A stretch of DNA of 21,740 nt from a virus, in the IMG/VR virus record IMGVR_UViG_3300047354_000991, positions 1-21,740 of that record; one strand, written 5' to 3'. The notes under the pieces are model-generated. The model searched no databases. It saw only the letters and a list, made by a program, of their open reading frames with translations, and was not told the DNA's origin. Positions 5,472-13,366 of this stretch are shown here, in pieces; the stretch's first letter is position 1, and each line of letters opens with the position of its first letter. Both the position numbers and the translations under genes were made by a program.

Positions 5472-7674
5472 ATGCTCCACCCGCACAAGCGGCTGCGGCA
5501 AGTGTATCAACATCTGTAAATACTTGTTCAGTTAAATCTTCATTCCAATTTGGTAATTTTAAGTGTTGTTGAATTTTATTCCATTTATGAAATAGATATG
5601 CATCCTTAAGACAATGCTCGGTTTTCTTAATATCACCTTTTAAATAACTATTGGCAAAATTTTCAAACCTACGGCACCAATCTTGTCTGGCACTATTTTC
5701 GGATGACTCTAAACTAATATCCAATCCAAATCCTTGTGCAGTTGAGCAGGCATCCCATAAATTAGGGAATACCTTCATTGCATCCACAACAAGTCCTGAT
5801 GCAAAAATAGCAGCAGCGCCATATTGTTTAATCATTTGTTTTTCATCAATGACTGCAGTGTTTGGTGCCTGGTTATAATCCTTATCGCCTGACATAGATA
5901 GGAATGAAATACCAGAAAATGAATAACGATTTTCAAATACATATTTTTCTACTTCATCCCAATCATCAACAATAATAGTATTTGATACATTATGGCGTAC
6001 ACCCTCGTCCGCACATAAGTCAACATTGGTACCGGCAACAACCCAATGCTTTTGAGCAGTTTTTACAAGCTCTAGATGTTTTACACCTAGCAAATCATCC
6101 TTGTACATTGAGCCTTTATTTGGAATAATGGGATATGAAATAACAACATCGGTACCATTGGCTGACCATACTGATTCCTCAATCATATATGGATTTGATT
6201 TCATAATGGCCTGTGTAATTTCAGATTCTTTATTCATCTGAATATTGCGAATATATTTTGGTGAATGCTCTGCGTGAATACCACTTGCGGTTTGGAGTAG
6301 TACTGAAGCGTTACCTGATGGTTTAACACAAGTAGTACGAGCAGCAGCGTTAATCCCAATGATGGCAGCAACCTTTTTATTTGTTTCTTTGACAATCTTA
6401 GCACCCTTCTCTAGGATTTTTTCATTAAACAAAACATCTGGGTTATTCATCCAACCTGTAATTGACACACCAAGTAGTGCTTCACGATCAAAGATTTGTT
6501 TTGATACTGGTGAAAGAAATTTAAAGTCTGTATAACCAGCTTGTAGTGTACCAAGGATAGCACCTGCTCTACATGCCTTATAGAAATCCTCTTCGGTTGT
6601 ACACATACCGCCATTGATCTCTGTTAAATTACAACCTTGCCAACCAGACTCACCTTTATATTGTGGAAACATACCAATCTCAACACAAGGATTTGTTGTA
6701 TGTTCTTTTGATGTTGTGAAATAAAACCCTGGTTCACCAAATGATTTGACCGATTCCATAATCTTGGCAAACATTTCTGGTGTAGCCTCATCACGCACAA
6801 TAACGGCAGAATTGTTTGAGCGACCTCGTTGTGGGTTATCAATAAACCAGTTACCAGTTTTGGCATTCATCATCTCATCATCTTCTGGTGAGAATAGACA
6901 AATGGTAGCTGAACGCCGAACGCCACCAGATAATACTGCATCTGCCGCATGCATACAAATATCATATACGGTAATAGGGCGAACATCAATTGGTTCTTTA
7001 GAATCAATAACAAGGCTCTGTAAAATTAACTCAATTTTATCTAGAGATTTGCGTAAACCTTCTGGTCCTGGAGCCTTAAATCCACCAGAAATCTTGGCAC
7101 CTTTCGGTCTAATATTTGTAAGATCAAAGAATACTCTACGACCTTCGTAATCCGGATGTTTACCACCGCCAACAAAATAGGAAGCCATTAGGACATCAAG
7201 TGCTGATGCCCAACCTTCAATAGAATCTTCTACAATATAACCTTTGGCTTGCTTTGTTCTTTGTTGTATTTTTGGCAATTTTGCAATATGGTGTTCCTGT
7301 ACAGAAAATCCTGCACCTGCACCACATAATAGAATATAAAAATATTCACCAAAAAACTCAGCACGATCAGCATAAGATGATGTACAATTATACATTCTCA
7401 TCTGATGTTTCATTAATGAATCACCACCAAATTGTAAGGCACGTTGAGCTCCAAGTACGCGCTGTTCTTTATAAGCCGCACGAGCTTCTTCAATATAGGG
7501 TCTCAAGTTGGTTTCAAATTGTGAATAATTTGTTTCGTGCATTTCAATAACACGATCTACGGCCTCATCCCATGATTCATAGCCGCCGTTGCCTTCCTCT
7601 TTAAACCGGGAATATCCTTCATAAAACTTAGTTTGTGACAAAAAATCCCTAGTGTCTACATTTGGTGTAGCCAT
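5455..7674 (-). CDS. nrdJ: Adenosylcobalamin-dependent (class II) ribonucleotide reductase
   Basis: A 739-residue class II RNR large subunit that reduces ribonucleotides to deoxyribonucleotides using B12. Visible features: N-terminal redox cysteine in YNCTSS (C97), the radical triad NPCVEI (N328, C330, E332), its partner cysteine in GCNLTEI (C348), the phosphate-binding CVKPSGNASVLL (449-460), GIHAEHSP, and C-terminal shuttle cysteines CAGGAC (730, 735) just before the end. All catalytic residues are present and length is typical. No class I small subunit is in the window, nor would one be needed. It is first in its transcript: promoter P3 is about 40 nt upstream and GAGG lies 7 nt before the ATG. 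No B12 riboswitch fits in the short leader. It supplies dNTPs for phage replication. Confidence 0.96.
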   Translation of the reverse strand: MATPNVDTRDFLSQTKFYEGYSRFKEEGNGGYESWDEAVDRVIEMHETNYSQFETNLRPYIEEARAAYKEQRVLGAQRALQFGGDSLMKHQMRMYNCTSSYADRAEFFGEYFYILLCGAGAGFSVQEHHIAKLPKIQQRTKQAKGYIVEDSIEGWASALDVLMASYFVGGGKHPDYEGRRVFFDLTNIRPKGAKISGGFKAPGPEGLRKSLDKIELILQSLVIDSKEPIDVRPITVYDICMHAADAVLSGGVRRSATICLFSPEDDEMMNAKTGNWFIDNPQRGRSNNSAVIVRDEATPEMFAKIMESVKSFGEPGFYFTTSKEHTTNPCVEIGMFPQYKGESGWQGCNLTEINGGMCTTEEDFYKACRAGAILGTLQAGYTDFKFLSPVSKQIFDREALLGVSITGWMNNPDVLFNEKILEKGAKIVKETNKKVAAIIGINAAARTTCVKPSGNASVLLQTASGIHAEHSPKYIRNIQMNKESEITQAIMKSNPYMIEESVWSANGTDVVISYPIIPNKGSMYKDDLLGVKHLELVKTAQKHWVVAGTNVDLCADEGVRHNVSNTIIVDDWDEVEKYVFENRYSFSGISFLSMSGDKDYNQAPNTAVIDEKQMIKQYGAAAIFASGLVVDAMKVFPNLWDACSTAQGFGLDISLESSENSARQDWCRRFENFANSYLKGDIKKTEHCLKDAYLFHKWNKIQQHLKLPNWNEDLTEQVFTDVDTLAAAACAGGACEIDF

Positions 7675-7716
7675 TATATTACCTCGATTGTTTGATTATT
7701 TTATTTTTCTGGTACT

Positions 7717-7745
7717 ATTATATATCATTTGGGAGTCTTTGTAAA
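7717..7745 (-). promoter_or_regulatory. Sigma70-like promoter P3 upstream of nrdJ
   Basis: Minus strand TTTACA (7745-7740), a 17-nt spacer and TATAAT (7722-7717) followed by AGT. The preceding G is shared with P1 and P2. Predicted RNA start near 7710 gives a leader of about 36 nt to the nrdJ ATG. It lies in the 107-nt gap between nrdJ and the gene at 7782, which otherwise holds nothing recognisable. Confidence 0.82.
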
Positions 7746-7781
7746 CCCCTAAATGACGCATCTACCAAAAAGAATTATTAT

Positions 7782-7994
7782 TTAATCCTTAAAATACTTT
7801 TTCAGCATTTCTAGAAAATCATCATATTTAGCAATTTGTTCCATTTCAGTTTCAATTGCCTCCATGATGTCTGGGTGTTCGCCCACTCCAACCGGATTAG
7901 TAAGATATACTTCAACATTCATTCTATGTTTATCAATATGTCCTTTAGCGTGTGATTCGAATGCTGTTAGGATGTCGTCTCTTAAATCAATCAT
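7782..7994 (-). CDS. Small conserved marine-phage protein, 70 residues
   Basis: Starts MIDLRDDILTAFESHAKGHI, continues with EVYLTNPVGVGEHPDIMEAI and ends in a charged helix DDFLEMLKKYFKD. The central NPVGVGEHPD element is a recognisable conserved block of small proteins from marine T4-like phages. There is no known function, membrane segment or cysteine; the pattern suggests two or three amphipathic helices. It is the last gene before promoter P3, with no clear terminator between them. Confidence 0.75.
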   Translation of the reverse strand: MIDLRDDILTAFESHAKGHIDKHRMNVEVYLTNPVGVGEHPDIMEAIETEMEQIAKYDDFLEMLKKYFKD

Positions 7995-8004
7995 TATAAT
8001 TTAC

Positions 8005-8592
8005 CTATTTTTCTATTTTTGCGTTAACCTTACGATGCCCATTCCAAGCAACAAAGCCTCCGATGCGTAGTGCCCAATATGCTAAGTTATTAAGAAAATG
8101 GAATCCATTTTGTTCAATATTAATATCTCTGAAGATCTGATCAGCTTTCTTTTGATCAATCTCTCCCATAGTTGATTTTTTGTCTGCCTTTAGAAGTGTG
8201 GCATACTTATAGGCATAGTCGTGTACCAAACCACCCATCAGTAACACACCAGTTGGTGATAACCATGTATGTAAAAATTTTGGAATTGATGCACCATCAA
8301 ATGTAAATCCTGCAGGGATTACATAATATTCACCATCAATTTCGTATGACCAATCCTGAGCTACCATCCAGTGACGAGTACCAGTAAGCCACATCCATAT
8401 TGCACTCCAGAAACCTTTACCTGCTGTATCAATCTTAAGAGGCTTTAATTGTGGCATTTCAACATATTTAAAACCTATAATGTCTTCATCTTGATCAACA
8501 CCAATTTTGTTGATAATCCATCCAATAATAATAAGAATACCTACAATTGTAAATTGCCACCATGTGACAAGTTGATCAATAATAAAGTCCAT
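8005..8592 (-). CDS. DUF1353 protein with N-terminal membrane helix
   Basis: A 195-residue protein. Residues about 12-29 form a hydrophobic membrane helix, followed by the DUF1353 block: a strand pair YVIPAGFTFDGASIPKFLHT (90-109), GLVHDYAY (121-128) with conserved His and Asp, and RDINIEQNG (155-163). DUF1353 proteins are widespread in tailed phages and unassigned; the HDxxY-type residues have prompted peptidase suggestions, but these remain unproven. Its place next to the spanins suggests a role in lysis or the envelope. The terminal basic segment (WNGHRKVNAKIEK) would stay cytoplasmic or periplasmic depending on topology. Confidence 0.82.
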   Translation of the reverse strand: MDFIIDQLVTWWQFTIVGILIIIGWIINKIGVDQDEDIIGFKYVEMPQLKPLKIDTAGKGFWSAIWMWLTGTRHWMVAQDWSYEIDGEYYVIPAGFTFDGASIPKFLHTWLSPTGVLLMGGLVHDYAYKYATLLKADKKSTMGEIDQKKADQIFRDINIEQNGFHFLNNLAYWALRIGGFVAWNGHRKVNAKIEK

Positions 8593-8601
8593 TAGTGTCT
8601 C

Positions 8602-8853
8602 CTATCTGAGTACTGTGTCTACGTTAGTTATAAATCTGATAATCCTATAATCCTCATCATATTCTACTTCCAACTCTTTACAAGATAAACGAACCGAACC
8701 TGTATATTTTTGAGACCTTCCGCCTCTAAGTCCTCGTTCGATAGTACGTCTAGTAGTTAGGCACTCACTTAAACTTTTACGTATAGTATATTCTTTTAAT
8801 TGTGTCGGTTCTCCAAAAAACAATAACAAAATAAAAAATGTTCCTGTTTCCAT
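8602..8853 (-). CDS. Small exported or membrane-anchored protein, 83 residues
   Basis: Starts METGTFFILLLFFGEPTQLK; residues 5-14 are a short, very hydrophobic segment able to act as a signal or anchor. The rest is soluble and charged, with two cysteines (C31, C58) that could form a disulphide if the protein is periplasmic, and a C-terminal beta-like ending. I do not recognise a named family. It abuts the previous stop (the ATG ends where the upstream TAA begins), inside the lysis/membrane cassette. It might be a small envelope protein, but nothing in the sequence decides its job. Confidence 0.65.
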   Translation of the reverse strand: METGTFFILLLFFGEPTQLKEYTIRKSLSECLTTRRTIERGLRGGRSQKYTGSVRLSCKELEVEYDEDYRIIRFITNVDTVLR

Positions 8854-9315
8854 TTAGTGCCCCGAATGATCCTTGTTTGATGATGGTGCAGGTATATTAC
8901 TATTTGAATGTATTAGATCCATAATATCATTACGAATCTTTTCATGTGTCGCTTCAAGATGCTCAATACGTTTTAACATAAAATCTATCTGCAGTTTCTG
9001 CTGCTGATCAAATGGTGCTTGTCCGCTTTCAATTTCTTCTGTTAATTTTTCGAGCTCTGATGCAATGTGTTCAATCATCATAAACTGTTCAGAGTCTGCT
9101 GGTAATGAACCCATCTCACCTCGAGGCCATTTAATACGAAATTCCGTATTATGCTCAAGGTCTGATTTCATCATAGTCTGAGACGTTTCAAGATTGTTTA
9201 ATCTTTCTACGATACCAAAATAAGCCCATGTTGCAATTGATGCCGCTGCAATTAAACTTATCATATTACGAAGAGGAAGTGCTACCTCCGTATTTTCATT
9301 TAATTTCGTTGCCAT
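8854..9315 (-). CDS. Membrane-anchored coiled-coil protein in the lysis cassette
   Basis: A 153-residue protein with one transmembrane segment (about residues 16-35, NMISLIAAASIATWAYFGIV), then a long heptad-rich region (ERLNNLETSQTMMK and ELEKLTEEIESG) and a His/Ser-rich tail (SSNKDHSGH). The layout suggests an inner-membrane protein with a long coiled coil. Its 20-nt overlap with the o-spanin and its position make a lysis or membrane role plausible. It has only one membrane span, so a holin assignment would be speculative. Related proteins occur in marine T4-like phages without an assigned function. Confidence 0.7.
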   Translation of the reverse strand: MATKLNENTEVALPLRNMISLIAAASIATWAYFGIVERLNNLETSQTMMKSDLEHNTEFRIKWPRGEMGSLPADSEQFMMIEHIASELEKLTEEIESGQAPFDQQQKLQIDFMLKRIEHLEATHEKIRNDIMDLIHSNSNIPAPSSNKDHSGH

Positions 9316-9694
9316 CTGGTTTCTCCGTCACTGCCTTTTCGTAATATACAATGATTTCACCTTGTTGATTTATATATCTTTTTAATTCAGAAATATTCAA
9401 TGCTAGGTTTTCATAATCTTTCATACTTAAAGCAACAAAAGCCAAGTCACCATATAACTCTGTAAACTCTTTTTCAAATTCTTCGAAGTTATCTTTAGTA
9501 ACTACAAAGACTCTTGTATCACTGAGCTGGAGTGGTTTCGGTAAAGCTACTGTTGGTATCTGTACCCTTTCCACTTTGGTTACTACTTTCACTTCCGGTT
9601 CCACCCGGCCGCTGCAACCACTGAGGATTAGGGCGGTTGCCATCACCGCCAGTATCTTCCATAAGACCACGCCACAAGTTTGCTGAAGCGCCAT
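9296..9694 (-). CDS. o-spanin, outer-membrane lipoprotein (Rz1-like)
   Basis: A 132-residue protein with a signal peptide ending in lipobox L24-S25-G26-C27, then a short mature domain with helical heptads (NLALNISELKRYINQQGE). K13 precedes the hydrophobic core of the signal. The start codon lies inside the i-spanin gene in another frame (176 nt overlap), with AAGGA 7 nt upstream. An internal overlap of a small lipoprotein gene with a membrane coiled-coil gene is the classic Rz/Rz1 spanin arrangement; the pair fuses inner and outer membrane at lysis, implying a Gram-negative host. It extends well beyond the end of the i-spanin gene, so it is partly overlapping, not embedded. Confidence 0.8.
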   Translation of the reverse strand: MALQQTCGVVLWKILAVMATALILSGCSGRVEPEVKVVTKVERVQIPTVALPKPLQLSDTRVFVVTKDNFEEFEKEFTELYGDLAFVALSMKDYENLALNISELKRYINQQGEIIVYYEKAVTEKPDGNEIK

Positions 9695-10019
9695 TCATCT
9701 TTCCTTCTAATTGTTTAGAGTCTCGTAATGCTTCCACTACAAGATTTAATTTACTTAGTTTAGTTCTAAGCTCATCTCCATATGCTTCTGCCTTTTGCAA
9801 TGAAGTGGATAATTCTTTATTTAAATTACCAAGCTTTACCATATCTTGTTGTAATGTCGCAACAGATTGCTCTGCAGTCTCTACAGCAGATTCTAGTTTA
9901 ACGTTATTTTCTCGAAGAGTAGCAATAGTTGCTTGTGTAGTATCGTAGTAGTATTTGGCACCATAACCAATACCACCTAGAATTCCAAGAACAATAACTA
10001 AAATATAAATCCTAATCAT
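9519..10019 (-). CDS. i-spanin, inner-membrane coiled-coil protein (Rz-like)
   Basis: A 166-residue protein with an N-terminal membrane anchor (about residues 4-20, IYILVIVLGILGGIGYG), then a long periplasmic coiled coil (about 27-105, including ATLRENNVKLESAV and LNKELSTSLQKAEAYGDEL) and a Gly/Ser/Thr-rich tail. This is the i-spanin layout. The o-spanin gene begins inside it, near codon 109, in a different frame. The C-terminal tail is low-complexity, probably because this stretch also has to encode the o-spanin signal peptide. The start has AAGAG about 8 nt upstream. Confidence 0.8.
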   Translation of the reverse strand: MIRIYILVIVLGILGGIGYGAKYYYDTTQATIATLRENNVKLESAVETAEQSVATLQQDMVKLGNLNKELSTSLQKAEAYGDELRTKLSKLNLVVEALRDSKQLEGKMNGASANLWRGLMEDTGGDGNRPNPQWLQRPGGTGSESSNQSGKGTDTNSSFTETTPAQ

Positions 10020-10050
10020 AACTTACTCTTTAGTTATTTTATGCATCAAA

Positions 10051-11829
10051 TTAACTTGCTTCCCAGATGTATGCTGCGCCTTGGCCAGTAAGAGGGTCGC
10101 CAGAACCACCATCTTCCTGCTTCGCACCTGCAATAATATAATTACCATCATTACTTATGCCTACGCCTTTAGCCCCTGCGGTACCTTCACCAAGATAATC
10201 ATTTGCTTGTGCATCTGATGCTATAATTACTTTTGTTGATGACCAAGTAGAACCAGATTTTTCAAAAACATGAACTCGACCGGCGCCAAAATCAGTATTA
10301 TTTGCAGCATATTCATATCGCGCGCCAATCGCTGCAAGGTTTCCATCATCATTTATTGATACACTGTGTCCAAAACTACCGATATTACCTGGTGTTGTTG
10401 AATGAAGCTGTTGTTGTTGAGTCCATGTATTTACTGATCTTGTAAAGATATAAGCTGCGCCGGCACCGTTATTTGGATCACCTGCACCACCATCCTCATA
10501 AAATGCGCCTACAATAGCTGTAGTACCATCAAAATTTATATCAACTGAATAACCAAAAAAATCACTTTCTTGTGGATCTGATGCTAGTATTTTTTGTTGT
10601 TGTTGCCAATTGCTTAAAGTTCTTTTAAAAATATAAGCTGCGCCACCTTGAGTGGCACCAGTATCTTCGTATTCTGTGCCAATAATAACATATGTTCCAT
10701 CACCACTAATTCCAACTGACGACCCAAATTGATCGTTTGCTTGCGCATCCGATGCTAGTAATTTAGCCTGTTGTGACCAAAAGGAACCAGATCTTGAGAA
10801 GATGTATACAGCGCCAGCTTGGGAGGTGCCGCCATTATCTTTATTATGAGCTGCTATAACTGCATACATACCATCTTTACTTATTGCCACTGAATTGCCA
10901 AATCTATCATCGGCAGTGTCGTCTGACGCAACTAATTTTTGTTGCTGTGTCCAAGTAGAACCAGATCTTGTAAAGATATAGGCTGAACCACTTGCAGAAC
11001 CACCATCATCATCACCTTTAGAACCAATAATAGCTATATCACCGTCGCCATTAATATCAACAGCATAACCAAAATTATCACTATTTGCTGCATCAGATGC
11101 TGTTAAAAAAGCTTGTTGTGTCCATGAAGATCCAGATCTTGTAAAAATGTAAGCTGCACCGGTGTTTGTTGCACCAAAATCTTCATATATTGCACCAACA
11201 ATAGCATAAGTACCATCACTATTAATTCCAACTGAAAAACCGAATTGATCACCAGCACCAGCGGCTGATGCATAGACTTTTGATTCTGTTATAGTTGACC
11301 AATTAGGACCAAACGTTAAACTAAATTCCGTTGTACCAGTACCAAAACTAATTCCATCACTTACCTTAAATGTGAGAGTAGATGATCCCGGTGTAGCACT
11401 ATCTGCACTTAATGGTGTGATTGTAAACACTGACGAATCTTGACTTAATGTTGCAATATTTGCAAATGATCCATCAGATTCTACCGAATATGTTAAGTTG
11501 ATATCAGCGTTATCACTATCGGTTCCAGTTAATGTAATTACAGTAGGAGTGGATCCATCAACTGCTAATGCTATAGCACCAGTAGGATCTATGGTCAATA
11601 AAGGATTAGCATTAATCAATGCGACATTATACCAACCGGAACCATTAGAAACATATATTCGATTTGTAGCAGTAATATATGCCTGATCACCGGAAGTTAA
11701 TCCAGTTGTTGGCAAATCATCCAGGGTTGCATAAACAGTAAGACCACCAGCAACGTTATCTAAACTATTTGCTTTGACATCACCACTATTATCTAATAAA
11801 CTTGCTAATTTTCTGGTTTTAGTGGTCAT
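10051..11829 (-). CDS. FG-GAP seven-repeat propeller fibre/adhesin
   Basis: A 592-residue virion-type protein. Residues 1-26 (MTTKTRKLASLL...) form a short N-terminal motif shared with the gene at 12041; about 30-72 is a module with LPTTGLTSGDQAY; about 75-180 is a cadherin/Ig-like domain (TLTGTDSDNADINLTYSV). From about 182 to the end are seven repeats of 56-61 residues, each with FG-x-SV-x-I-x-xDG, then AIVGA-like, an acidic loop, AAYIF and S-x-W-x-QQ. Seven FG-GAP/VCBS-type repeats predict a seven-bladed propeller; DINGDGD in repeat 2 is a calcium-type loop. It probably acts as a host-binding fibre tip or decoration. No signal peptide, as expected for a phage. It begins at the stop of the small gene before it (TAATG). 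Confidence 0.85.
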   Translation of the reverse strand: MTTKTRKLASLLDNSGDVKANSLDNVAGGLTVYATLDDLPTTGLTSGDQAYITATNRIYVSNGSGWYNVALINANPLLTIDPTGAIALAVDGSTPTVITLTGTDSDNADINLTYSVESDGSFANIATLSQDSSVFTITPLSADSATPGSSTLTFKVSDGISFGTGTTEFSLTFGPNWSTITESKVYASAAGAGDQFGFSVGINSDGTYAIVGAIYEDFGATNTGAAYIFTRSGSSWTQQAFLTASDAANSDNFGYAVDINGDGDIAIIGSKGDDDGGSASGSAYIFTRSGSTWTQQQKLVASDDTADDRFGNSVAISKDGMYAVIAAHNKDNGGTSQAGAVYIFSRSGSFWSQQAKLLASDAQANDQFGSSVGISGDGTYVIIGTEYEDTGATQGGAAYIFKRTLSNWQQQQKILASDPQESDFFGYSVDINFDGTTAIVGAFYEDGGAGDPNNGAGAAYIFTRSVNTWTQQQQLHSTTPGNIGSFGHSVSINDDGNLAAIGARYEYAANNTDFGAGRVHVFEKSGSTWSSTKVIIASDAQANDYLGEGTAGAKGVGISNDGNYIIAGAKQEDGGSGDPLTGQGAAYIWEAS

Positions 11830-12002
11830 TAACCTATACCTTTTTCGTTATAATAGTCGCGGAACCTTTTTAACATTAAAGGTTTCCCTTTTTTCTTTCT
11901 ACGATCATGTACTGTCATTGTTCTATATTTAGGACCCATAGCGGTTGATTTAGGATCTGGTATAGATCCTGTATTAACCGTTGGTGCATCTTCCTTAATC
12001 AT
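11829..12002 (-). CDS. 57-residue basic conserved phage protein
   Basis: An ATG at 12002 opens a frame starting MIKEDAPTVNTGSIPDPKST and continuing AMGPKYRTMTVHDRRKKKGK to a C-terminal LKRFRDYYNEKGIG. The stop overlaps the ATG of the FG-GAP gene (TAATG). The EDAPTVNTGxIPxP opening and Lys/Arg-rich middle match small proteins I associate with fibre regions of marine T4-like phages; function unknown. There is only a modest Shine-Dalgarno (GAGAAG). The gene fills what would otherwise be a 210-nt gap between the two fibre genes. Confidence 0.75.
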   Translation of the reverse strand: MIKEDAPTVNTGSIPDPKSTAMGPKYRTMTVHDRRKKKGKPLMLKRFRDYYNEKGIG

Positions 12003-12040
12003 TAGCTTCTCATTTCCAGTATTAGTTAAACTTTATTCTC

Positions 12041-13366
12041 TTATGTGAAAACTTGTTGTTGGTGTTTACCGACAATTTGCTCAACAGTTTTACCACTAGT
12101 TGTTTGATCATAGTAAACTTGGAAACTTCTGATATTCCATTCCATTGCATTTCTTGATGTGTAGCCAGAAGTATAAGCACCAATATCACCACCATTCCAG
12201 AACACCATTCCTGGCACATCTACATATGGAGTAGAATACCCGCCCGAACCGGTCAACGTTGAGCCAACTTCTGAAGCTAGTGTTGAAGTTCCACCTGTTG
12301 TAACAGGCCACATTCTAAAACCAGAAGAGGTTGTACCATTAATAGAGGCAATGGCATTTCCTCCACCAAACATTCCTAACATCCAATCACCATGGTGATT
12401 GCCGTAAGCGCTGCCGAAGTTTTGGAAGGATGCAAAATTGCCATCCAATCTACCAAATGATGTACTATGAGCTAAGGTTATAGACTTGGCTGCGGCATCA
12501 TCATAAACACCCATTCCAATACAAGCACCACCAGTGCTTGGTAAAAGGAAACTAAATACAATTAAGTCTGTTGTAGCATCAAAACCACCTGTAGTAGATA
12601 AATCGAATATTATAGCATTGTTGATTCCACCACCAGAAGTATTCTGTGTTTTTCCACCGTTGAGACTAGGATAACCATTAACTGTTGCCAAATTAACCGC
12701 TGATCCAAAGGTTGCAGCTACTCCACTTGTTTCATCTAACTCTGGTTCATTTGTTGCATTAGCAATATAGAAATAGTCGCCTTCGAGGAATGTTAGGCTA
12801 ACGGTTGATGAAGAAGTTATAACATGAGAACCATCATTTGCTTTTACTCTTAATGTAAATTCGCCGTCATGGCTAGCATCCGATGATGGTTTTAAAGTAA
12901 TTCTAGGAGTCGTAGCGTGATCAGAACTATCAAGAATACCTGTTCCACCACTACCACTATCCTCACCGTATGCACTATCAAGCTGTAGTGGATATGCAGG
13001 CACAGTCTCATAAGAATAATTAATAGGAAATCCTTCAATATCAGGATCTGCCTTAAAGGTAACTACGGTTGGTGTTCCCGAAGAACTTAAAGCAATAGCT
13101 GATGGCAAAGCAGAATCCCAAGTAGGAACTTCATTTGGACCAGAATAAATTCTATCCCACTCTGTCCCATCCCAATTAAACAATGCATTTTTATCTAAAG
13201 TAAATGCAAGATCACCAGCAGTATTACCAGAAGTTGGTAATGCCGCGGCATTTGCATATGAGGTAGCACCACCACCTCCACCTCCACCGGCACCAAGAGA
13301 AACGTTGGTAGTATTTTCGGCTTCAGTTTTACCTAATATATTTGCGATATCTCTGGTTCTGCTCAT
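12041..13366 (-). CDS. Tail-fibre-like protein with cadherin-like domain
   Basis: A 441-residue protein. The N-terminus (MSRTRDIANILGKTEAENTT) is followed by a polyglycine linker (seven Gly after GAG), then YANAAALPTSGNTAGDLAF, a near-copy of the module in the FG-GAP protein. Next is a cadherin/Ig-like stretch (about 80-195, ADPDIEGFPINYSYE, ending LRVKANDG...VSLTF). The C-terminal half (about 200-430) is Gly/Ser-rich and beta-like, with GDWMLGMFGG, and could be a concanavalin-type lectin domain; that last point is inference. It ends in a short helix (VEQIVGKHQQQVF). Likely a virion adhesin attached the same way as its paralogue. Confidence 0.8.
   Translation of the reverse strand: MSRTRDIANILGKTEAENTTNVSLGAGGGGGGGATSYANAAALPTSGNTAGDLAFTLDKNALFNWDGTEWDRIYSGPNEVPTWDSALPSAIALSSSGTPTVVTFKADPDIEGFPINYSYETVPAYPLQLDSAYGEDSGSGGTGILDSSDHATTPRITLKPSSDASHDGEFTLRVKANDGSHVITSSSTVSLTFLEGDYFYIANATNEPELDETSGVAATFGSAVNLATVNGYPSLNGGKTQNTSGGGINNAIIFDLSTTGGFDATTDLIVFSFLLPSTGGACIGMGVYDDAAAKSITLAHSTSFGRLDGNFASFQNFGSAYGNHHGDWMLGMFGGGNAIASINGTTSSGFRMWPVTTGGTSTLASEVGSTLTGSGGYSTPYVDVPGMVFWNGGDIGAYTSGYTSRNAMEWNIRSFQVYYDQTTSGKTVEQIVGKHQQQVFT

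Noticed and set aside
7675-7781. B12 riboswitch controlling nrdJ, or a small gene in this gap
   Set aside because: The predicted leader is about 36 nt, far too short for a cobalamin riboswitch; the only frame (21 codons) has no support.
8854-9315. Holin assignment for the membrane coiled-coil protein
   Set aside because: One membrane segment with a long soluble domain does not decide holin identity; left as a membrane protein.
10441-11270. Repeated DNA here as a CRISPR or tandem repeat element
   Set aside because: The periodicity of about 170 bp is explained by the FG-GAP protein repeats, which are degenerate at DNA level.
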